Below, in pieces: positions 60,931-64,000 of a stretch of 64,000 nucleotides of DNA. Both the position numbers and the translations under genes were made by a program. The notes beneath the pieces were generated by a model. The model saw only the letters and a program-made list of their open reading frames with translations, did no database searches and was not told where the DNA came from. The first letter of the stretch is position 1; the number at the start of each line of letters is the position of its first letter. Where the stretch lies: contig NZ_SMAG01000010.1 in NCBI RefSeq assembly GCF_004341825.1, positions 19,504 through 83,503 on the forward strand. Reading direction: 5' to 3'. The stretch comes from Hazenella coriacea. GTDB lineage: Bacteria > Bacillota > Bacilli > Thermoactinomycetales > Thermoactinomycetaceae.

Positions 60931-62427
60931 ATGCAAACGAACCGACGACAAGTGACAATCGCTATGATCATCGCTACTTTTTTGGCCTCGATTGAAGTTA
61001 CGATTGTTAGTACCGCTATGCCGCGGATTGTGAGCGATTTAGGCGGAATCCAATTGATCAGTTGGGTATTTGCGATTTATTTGCTTACATCTGCCGTAAC
61101 AACTCCGATCTATGGGAAATTAGCTGATTTATTTGGTAGAAAAATCATTTTTACTGTGGGAACCGTGTTGTTTTTAGCTGGTTCAATGCTCTCAGGGTTA
61201 TCTCAAACGATGACTCAATTAATTTTGTTTCGAGCACTTCAAGGGATTGGTGCAGGAGCTATTTTGCCAACCACATCTACCATTATCGGCGATATTTATC
61301 CCTATGAACAGAGAGCCAAAATTCAGGGATTATTTAGTGCGATTTGGGGATTGTCTGGGATTATAGGTCCCCTGGTGGGTGGATTTTTAGTTGACTTTGT
61401 TACATGGAGATGGATTTTTTATTTAAATATTCCCTTTGGTCTCATTGCCGTTGTGATGCTTTGGATTTTTTTGAAAGAAGATCAGTTAGAAACTGGAACG
61501 AAGAAGAAAATAGATTATTGGGGTGCACTTACATTTACGATTGCTGTCACCTCATTCATTTATGCTTTACTGGCGGGTGGAACCACTTATGCATGGGATT
61601 CTCCTGTCATGATCGGACTTTTTCTTATCGGCGGTCTTTTTCTAGTTATCTTCTTCTGGATTGAGAGTAAATTTTCTGAACCGATGCTTCCCCTTCCCCT
61701 ATTTAAAGTTCCTGCAATTATTGTCTCTAATTCGACCGGTTTTTTATCAAGTATGATCTTAATCGGAATTACCGTATATCTTCCTCTTTGGGTGCAGGGA
61801 GTTTATGGACAAGGGGCAACAGAGGCTGGATTGGCTTTACTCCCCATGTCGATCGGTTGGCCGATTGGTGCAACTTGGGGGGGACGGTTGATGCTTAAGA
61901 TTGGACCACGTAAAACAGCCGTGTTGGGACTTATTGCGCTTTTGTTCGGTAGTATCTGGCTGAGTATGGTAAGTGCGCAAACTCCATATGGGTATTTGAT
62001 TGTAATCATGAGTATCATTGGATTTGGTTTTGGATTTATGACTACAGTCATGTCAGTAGTGGTTCAGTCTTCGGTAGAGTGGAACATGCGAGGTGTAGCT
62101 AACTCATCGAATACATTTTTGCGTATGTTAGGACAGACGTTGGGGGTCGCAATTTTTGGAACGATGTTTAATCGTTGGGTGATGCAGTATATACAAAGTC
62201 AACCACAGTCGATACCCATTCAATCTTCCGATTTGAATAAGTTGTTGGATCCGAATGAAATCCAAAAGCTTCCTAGCGTTGTGATCGAAGTGCTGAAAGG
62301 CAGCCTGGAAAGTAGTATCCATCATATTTTTATACTGTTAGTTGTGATTGCAGCTGCTACTTTATTGGTTTCTTTCTGGTTCCCAAGACAGAAGCCAGAG
62401 GTTCAGAATGTGGTTACAACCAAATAA
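60931..62427 (+). CDS. MFS drug exporter, DHA2 (EmrB/QacA) family
   Basis: 498 residues with 14 membrane helices. Motif A GKLADLFGRKIIF (about residues 65-77), motif C in GLSGIIGPLVGGFLVD (about 140-155, G-x8-G-x3-G-P-x2-G-G) and the acidic N-terminal helix SIEVTIVSTAMPRI identify a proton-driven multidrug antiporter. Start chosen at ATG 60931, six bases after GGGGGAGG; a TTG at 60916 overlaps that site. No regulator gene adjoins, but an operator-like repeat lies upstream. Confidence 0.92.
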   Translation: MQTNRRQVTIAMIIATFLASIEVTIVSTAMPRIVSDLGGIQLISWVFAIYLLTSAVTTPIYGKLADLFGRKIIFTVGTVLFLAGSMLSGLSQTMTQLILFRALQGIGAGAILPTTSTIIGDIYPYEQRAKIQGLFSAIWGLSGIIGPLVGGFLVDFVTWRWIFYLNIPFGLIAVVMLWIFLKEDQLETGTKKKIDYWGALTFTIAVTSFIYALLAGGTTYAWDSPVMIGLFLIGGLFLVIFFWIESKFSEPMLPLPLFKVPAIIVSNSTGFLSSMILIGITVYLPLWVQGVYGQGATEAGLALLPMSIGWPIGATWGGRLMLKIGPRKTAVLGLIALLFGSIWLSMVSAQTPYGYLIVIMSIIGFGFGFMTTVMSVVVQSSVEWNMRGVANSSNTFLRMLGQTLGVAIFGTMFNRWVMQYIQSQPQSIPIQSSDLNKLLDPNEIQKLPSVVIEVLKGSLESSIHHIFILLVVIAAATLLVSFWFPRQKPEVQNVVTTK

Positions 62428-62481
62428 GAATAGTTAACTAGAGTCGAAGGAATAGTGATTCTTAGTTATGGTTTATTTCAA

Positions 62482-62525
62482 AAAGACCAAAGGTTCATCC
62501 ATGTTGGAGAAACTTTTGGTCTTTG
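62482..62525 (+). terminator. Terminator after the MFS gene
   Basis: AAAGACCAAAGGTT pairs with AACTTTTGGTCTTT with one mismatch pair, followed by a short T run. Its symmetric end could also serve the convergent pirin gene. Confidence 0.65.
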
Positions 62526-62565
62526 TTTAATCCGAGCTTATGCTATCTCAGTTACCTAGATCGTA

Positions 62566-63270
62566 CTACTCAGCTAAATCTATCAACATCCAATGTGAAT
62601 CTTGTTCGTTTTTAATTTGTAGCTGAGAAAGTTGAGTGATTCGAGCAGTATCTCCCTGTGACAAGGTATGTTGTTCGTTTAACTGAATCTGCCCATCGAT
62701 GACAAATAAATATAGACTACGTTGGTTAGCAGATTGATATTCAATTTCCTTTCCAGCATCACAGGTAGATAGGAAAATGGTGAGGTCCTGATGAATAGAT
62801 AACATTCCCGACTCACTATTTCCCGAAACAACTGGCAGAAGCTGATTGCGTAACTCTGTTTGTGGGAACTTTTTTTGTTCCCAGGAAGGAGTTAAGTTCA
62901 TCTGGTTAGGGATAAACCAGATCTGTAAAAGGTGGAGAGGTTCGCTTTTTGAAGCGTTATATTCTGAATGCATAATCCCACTTCCAGCGGTCATGCGTTG
63001 CAGTTCCCTAGCTTGAATAATCCCTTTGTTGCCCAAGCTATCTTGATGCTCCAGGGCTCCTGAAATGACATAAGTGATAATTTCCATATTATCGTGCGAG
63101 TGCATGCCAAATCCAGCACCCGGTTGGATCTGATCCTCATTAAACACCCGCAAACTTCCAAATTGAAGGTTGTTGGGGTCATAGTATCTGTTGAAGGAAA
63201 AGCTATACTTTGCATCCAACCATCCATAATTTGCATTATATCGTTCTTGTGATCGAATAACTTGTATCAT
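62566..63270 (-). CDS. Pirin-family bicupin (YhhW-like)
   Basis: 234 residues. The N-terminal pirin motif is present: FGSLRVFNEDQIQPGAGFGM (about residues 37-56), metal ligands HSHDNMEII, the second pair RMTAGSGIMHSEYNAS, and a HLLQIWFIPN strand (about 113-122). Short bacterial pirins bind iron or other metal and may have quercetinase activity; some act as redox regulators. The C-terminal half is a second cupin-like barrel. ATG 63270 follows AAAGGGATTT at long spacing. Confidence 0.9.
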   Translation of the reverse strand: MIQVIRSQERYNANYGWLDAKYSFSFNRYYDPNNLQFGSLRVFNEDQIQPGAGFGMHSHDNMEIITYVISGALEHQDSLGNKGIIQARELQRMTAGSGIMHSEYNASKSEPLHLLQIWFIPNQMNLTPSWEQKKFPQTELRNQLLPVVSGNSESGMLSIHQDLTIFLSTCDAGKEIEYQSANQRSLYLFVIDGQIQLNEQHTLSQGDTARITQLSQLQIKNEQDSHWMLIDLAE

Positions 63271-63466
63271 TTTAGAATAAATCCCTTTCTGTGCACGAGA
63301 TGAGTGTGATGATTTACAAACTGTTAGGAGTTGTGGTGGTTTTACACACTCTCATAGAGGATGAACAACCACACTAGCCTGATTCATATCAATTTCAGTA
63401 TACCCTTTTTCAGAAAAAGTAAGGGTGTAAAGTCTGAAGAGCTCACGCTGAAGAGTAGTCAAGATT

Positions 63467-63745
63467 TCATTCCAGTGACCAAAGAGACAGGTCTTCGATT
63501 GAATAAATTCGGCCGTTAAATAGGTGAATCAAAAAGAAAAAGCCAACACGAACCGTTCCTAATTTCCATCGAGTGATGGGGAGACTTAGAATCAACTCTG
63601 TTCCTTCCTCTTCCAATACGTCTTGAAATAAAAAAATAATCCACCAAGCAGCAAATGCAGGTAAACATAATTCTAGAGCAGGAAGAACTTCTCTTAAACT
63701 AAATTCCTTGATTACCAAGTAACCCATAAGGAGTAGGGTAATCAC
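63467..63745 (-). pseudogene. Fragment of an ABC-type membrane protein
   Basis: The minus strand encodes 92 residues with two hydrophobic helices and an EEEGTELILSLPITRWKLG segment, which resembles the coupling region of ABC-2/NosY-type permeases (ELLLSLPISR). No ATG or ribosome site starts it; the possible GTG at 63745 sits inside a hydrophobic helix, and the reading ends soon after the second helix. A truncated or frameshifted remnant is likely. Confidence 0.45.
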
Positions 63746-63834
63746 GAAGTAAATTTTCTGGATATCATTATTGTGAATTATTTACAGTGGATTAGGATGA
63801 TTATACAAATCTATAATTATTTTTATATAAAGTG

Positions 63835-63863
63835 TTGACATATATTTATAACGATGATAATAT
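63835..63863 (+). promoter_or_regulatory. rRNA operon promoter
   Basis: TTGACA (63835-63840), 17 bases, TAATAT (63858-63863), behind an A/T-rich UP-element-like tract. The leader carries GTTCCTTGAAAACT (63918 on), a BoxA-like antitermination region, and leads into 16S rRNA. Confidence 0.85.
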
Positions 63864-63983
63864 ACTACTTGTCGCCACGAAATGGTGACAACAGAATAAA
63901 GAAGTACATGAAAGTGTTCCTTGAAAACTAAAGAGTGAAACCATGACCTGTTAATTTTTTGAGAGCATAGAATCAAACAACCA

Positions 63984-64000
63984 TTCTTGGAGAGTTTGAT
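63984..64000 (+). rRNA. 16S rRNA gene, 5' end (partial)
   Basis: The last 17 bases, ending GGAGAGTTTGAT, are the universal start of bacterial 16S rRNA (the 8F primer site begins at 63991). It continues beyond the window. The exact first base is inferred from the spacing to AGAGTTTGAT. Confidence 0.9.

Noticed and set aside
1..64000. CRISPR arrays, tRNA genes, intact transposases and phage genes
   Set aside because: I looked for regular spacer arrays, tRNA-type TTCGAATC arms and transposase motifs and saw none that I could support; 16S rRNA only begins at the right edge.

Overview
The window comes from an AT-rich, endospore-forming Gram-positive bacterium of the Bacillales. Evidence: GerP-type germination proteins, two Spo0M proteins, a YfhP-MutY ... 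Ntdp ... HemL ... Bcp ... PerR ... YgzB gene series matching the yfhP-to-perR backbone of Bacillus subtilis, strong GGAGG ribosome sites, frequent TTG/GTG starts, and a CtaB-F caa3 oxidase operon. The backbone carries many extra genes, as in Thermoactinomycetaceae or a related family; the family name is an inference.

Layout. 1-12.2 kb: the 3' end of an adenine deaminase-like gene, a decayed gene, an O-antigen-ligase-like membrane protein, a LysM-3D cell-wall protein, a new 49-residue membrane peptide, MscS, YfhP, MutY, a VanW protein and a GNAT acetyltransferase. 12.7-18.8 kb: a T-box leader with proC, Ntdp, signal peptidase I, CodY, a YgaD-like ABC exporter and a lone RsbT-like kinase. 19.2-25.7 kb: ctaBCDEF, a DUF420 protein and an unknown membrane protein. 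25.9-31.3 kb: a MacB/BceAB-like ABC pair followed by a two-component system. 31.4-40.4 kb (mostly minus strand): an alpha/beta hydrolase whose nucleophile is replaced, glutamate synthase large subunit, a CPBP protease, a truncated haemoglobin and HemL. 40.6-47.0 kb: a pseudokinase-like protein with 25 LEQER-type pentapeptides, two Spo0M paralogues and a three-gene ABC-2 transporter. 47.1-51.8 kb: a candidate polymorphic-toxin island. 51.8-60.6 kb: a crcB pair, GerP and Hsp20 genes, Bcp, a methyltransferase, a D-2-hydroxyacid dehydrogenase, Nth, PerR, an acyl-CoA synthetase and YgzB. 60.9-64.0 kb: a DHA2-type MFS exporter, a pirin, a membrane-protein fragment, and the promoter, leader and first bases of a 16S rRNA gene.

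The most unusual part is 47.1-51.6 kb. A signal peptidase, a Yip1-family membrane protein, a secreted-type protein with a type IVb-pilin-like N-terminus and a WHH (HNH/EndoVII-type) nuclease C-terminus, and a SUKH-type immunity protein lie head to tail. Just upstream are a truncated copy of the Yip1 gene and an orphan acidic protein that may be the immunity gene of a lost second toxin. A 55-bp repeat lies on either side of the whole block. I infer a toxin-immunity locus that uses a pilin-like export signal instead of the usual LXG or WXG100 domain.
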